From Patagioenas fasciata (Eukaryota > Chordata > Aves > Columbiformes > Columbidae): a stretch of 64,000 nt of DNA. Shown one piece after another: positions 61,001-64,000 of this stretch; position 1 is the first letter of the stretch; every line of letters starts with the position of its first letter. Location of the stretch: contig NC_092525.1 of NCBI RefSeq assembly GCF_037038585.1, positions 24,138,867-24,202,866 on the forward strand, read 5' to 3'. Under the pieces are notes generated by a model. The model did not search any database. It was given only the letters and a program-made list of their open reading frames with translations, and was not told the origin of the DNA. Position numbers and translations under genes: made by a program.

Positions 61001-64000
61001 GTGGCGCCAGCCCTGCCTGCGGCCCCTCCATGCAGGGGAGGTGATCTCAGCTGCCTTGAGGCAGGGTCTGTCTGAGAAGGAAAACATTTTGGGAAGAAAG
61101 CTGATCGTGAACTCAGGGGTTTTTGTTTTCCTGGTAGGATGGAGGAGGGTGCCTGGCTGGGCTCTACCTGCCCTACTCAGCACCCCCATGGTTGCCAGGG
61201 CATTGAGTCTCACCTGTGCCTGAAAGAGGCAGGAGTTCAATTAGGGATTACCCTAAACTGCTGCAAATGACAATGCTTTTCTTTAAGTGAAGCTCTGTCT
61301 AGCACATGGCTCCAGAACTGCTTCAGCCTGGATGAATAGAGACCATTCCTAGACTCCTGTAGCCTCTTACCCCCTTCAAAGGCTGATCACAAGGAGCCGT
61401 CACCAAGCAGCTTGTGCACCCACTGCCATTGCCTGCATAGGGCGAACTGATGCATATCTAATTAAAAATACCACAAATTCCAGTCAAATGTGGAGTTTCC
61501 AAGGAATGTGCTTCTGCTTATTTTAGCAACAGGTGGTATATATTAAAACATGTACAGCTCATCTCTTGTCTTGTGTCTCCTGGGCTCCAAAAGCGGTGGC
61601 TGCAGATGCACGCAGAGCATGCTCCTTGTTTTTATTAACCCAAGGGAGCAGCTCAAAACCTGGTTATTTTTGCAACCAGTTCGACCAGTATCCCGTACGC
61701 ACCCACGCACAGGTTAGTTCATACACACCTCGCTCGGCCATCGCAGATGGCAGCATGTGAAGGCAGGCGGGAGCTTGCTGCTCCCACGCAGCTCCGGCCT
61801 GTGCTGGTATTGCTTCCAAGCCTTTCTGAAAAGGGTTCAGAGATGGTTTCACAGCTGGGGGCTGGACTGCAGTGCGGTCTCCACTGACTTTCTCTCCTGC
61901 CTGAGAAGTGCTGCTTTTCCCAGCTCAAGAGCTGTTGCTCCCACTCAGAGCCATTGCTGTGTGTGCCCAAGCTGGAGGAGAAATGATGTGGCTGTGCTGG
62001 GATGGGGTTCCCCAAATTTCTCTGATAATCTTGGTATTAGCTAAGCCTCAGTGAAGTGAACAGTAACATGTACATAGAGACCTGTTGGTGTCTTAATGAG
62101 CTGCTGGTTGGAGCTGAGGGACGTTTCTGGGAAGCTTGTTCCTGCCACTGCATCCCCCTGCAGAGTGCTGGGCTTCCATGGCACACAGAGTGGCTGCAAG
62201 CTGCCTTGGGAGATAGGCTGATGTGCCTCCGGTCTCCTTTGAATTCTTATTTTAAGTTTATTTTTTAAAAAATGAGACTTCAAGACTGGGATAAAGAGGT
62301 ATGGAAGCACTATTAATTTCTTGTATGGTAGATAAATCATCTTGTAAATAGAAGTCTGCAAAAGAGAGGGTGAGAATAAGCTGTTACCTAGAGGATCTTT
62401 ATCCGTTTAACCCCATGATTAATATTGATTTAATATTTACCAGTTCTGATTCCTCTGAGATTCCTGTGAAATTGCTTAGGCTGAAGATGGCTTGTTTGGC
62501 ATCCCAGTTTGGCAGCTCCACTCGAGAAACTTGGAGGTAGTGAGAGGAGGTTGGAGGAGGTGGATTGAGGCAGCTCCCTGATATCTGGTAGGAAATAGCA
62601 AACCGAGCAGAGGGAATTTATTGTGAGATATTCAGTGTTATTGGAAAACATATTTAGTGTGATAAATGGTTATGCAGTAATCCGGGGATTGTTTCAAAGC
62701 AACAACCTTAGCTCTGCTCCGCTGCTCTCACAACATGGGTATTTTTAGGCTGATTCCCATTTATACCCATCAGTACTTATGACCGTCACAGACAGTTACC
62801 AAAATTACACCTGAAGTTGGATGGGAAAATAGGCACTGACCTTGTCAGTACAAACCAAAATCATATCTTATTTCAGTTGAACACATGCACCTCAGAGACA
62901 CATTTTCCCATATGTTCGAATGCAAACTCTGAGGAACTGTTGAAGAGTTTTAAAAAGCATTGTTAAGCCCAAGAACGAGCATCCAATACTTTATTACTCC
63001 TTCCCCCTTTCAAAATTGCCATGCCCTTTGGCTAAAGTCTAGCTACTGGCAAAACCACCAGCACTGGGATGTAGACAGGATGACATGGGAAATTTAAGCC
63101 TGAGGAGCAGCTCAAAACCAAGGTGGCAGGACAACAGAGGTGTGAACAGTGGCTTTGCCAATAGGAACCTTGGTCCTGTTCCCAAACATCTCTGTGACCC
63201 CCTGTGATGAGAGCCGTCCCCTCTGCAGGCACAAGTGCTGCAGGCTGCTCTAGTCACAGCTTTTGGCAGCAGGAGAGGGGAACACAAGCCGAATGATGGT
63301 GCCATGGGGGTCTCCAAATCTCCCCGCTGCCTCCCAGCCCTGGGAGGGTGAGCACCCTGCAGATGCTGGGGCATGCCTATGCCTGGGTGTACCTTGCAGC
63401 TGCATGCAGGGATCCGGGGGGGCAGTGTGTGCTTACTGGAGAGATGGGATTACATGCCCGTGGCAAAAGAGAGTCATTGATAGACACAGGTAGGGTGGCT
63501 TAAGGCAGTTTTCTAAAACCGAGGTTTAGTCTGTTTATTGCTGATCAGATTATCAGGCTAAACAGGTATTCCAGTGTACTCCCCTCCACCAAGCTTGAGT
63601 CCTCTGTGGGCTTAAAGTGCAGCCCAGAAACAGCAGACTGTCAGATATTTTGAAGCCTTGCTCACGAATACCTCTTGGATGAGCCTGACCACCCTCCTGG
63701 GAGGTATCCTGCTTTCCACCAGTTTTATCCGCTGGCATCTGCTGCTGCCCCGGTGGAGTCTGGGACAATGCACAAGGGAGATGCCAGCTGGCAGGTGCCT
63801 TTCTGCTTTCGGGGCAGCAACCGACAGCAAGGGCAGTGATGCTTCATGCCCAGGTAGCCCTGGCTCTCTGCTGCCCTCCCAGTCTCACAGACGGGCTCTC
63901 AGGAGCGGTGGTGCTGGCTCTCCTCCCTGCCGTGTGGCAGCCCGTGTCTGCTGGACACCATCCCGCTGTTCCCTGTAGATGAGATGGTCGGGAACTCTCT

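Larger units (their letters stand above)
50104..64000 (+). other. NOS1AP-family gene, intron 2 (partial)
   Basis: At least 13.9 kb with no third exon found, in keeping with the very long early introns of NOS1AP. It holds a CR1 LINE, a MIR-like fragment, octamers at 53628-53635 and 53982-53989, homopolymers (T13 at 53725-53737, T12 at 54252-54263, A14 at 58250-58263), an A-rich AAAAT run near 60799-60820, and AT-rich conserved-looking blocks near 54890-55160, 60230-60500 and 61440-61560. ORFs are short and unconvincing. Confidence 0.75.

Noticed and set aside
50104-64000. Search for NOS1AP exon 3 (YEFKAKN-type lysine-rich segment)
   Set aside because: No translated segment in the window matches, so the exon must lie beyond the right edge.

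Overview
The window is vertebrate nuclear DNA, almost certainly from a bird. The evidence is a 3' fragment of a chicken-repeat-1 (CR1) LINE with its terminal ATTCTATG-type repeats (54388-54801), an older CR1 relict (about 30205-30415), intron-rich gene structure, a CpG-island promoter, and two recognisable vertebrate proteins. Most of the sequence is non-coding. There is no sign of bacterial, phage or plasmid DNA, and I see no CRISPR array, rRNA, tRNA or convincing microRNA gene.

Layout. (1) 1-3200 holds the last part of TMEM121: upstream intron or flank, a splice acceptor at 1066-1067, one uninterrupted coding exon (1115-2053, 312 aa), then a 3' UTR of roughly 1.1-1.4 kb with three AATAAA signals and a strong G-quadruplex motif. 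(2) 3200-40440 is about 37 kb of intergenic DNA. It has no supportable gene, but several AT-rich islands that look like conserved non-coding elements, with paired homeodomain/PBX, GATA and E-box palindromes and scattered octamer (ATTTGCAT) motifs. (3) 40440-40880 is a CpG island containing coding exon 1 of a NOS1AP (CAPON)-family gene. Coding exon 2 lies at 50032-50103, and the gene continues past the right edge. Both genes are on the + strand.

The two exons of the NOS1AP-family gene give the first 59 residues of the phosphotyrosine-binding (PTB) domain. These are close to, but not the same as, my recollection of canonical NOS1AP. The neighbour, TMEM121, maps in humans beside the immunoglobulin heavy-chain locus on chromosome 14, whereas human NOS1AP is on chromosome 1. 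The simplest inference is a NOS1AP paralogue (ohnologue) kept in this lineage and absent from the matching mammalian position. This is the most interesting gene-level observation in the window.

I found no new multi-gene system. The other leads are regulatory: octamer enrichment, CTCF-like sites, clustered palindromes and G-quadruplexes. They rest on motif reading alone. The conserved-element calls come from base composition and motif content, not from an alignment.
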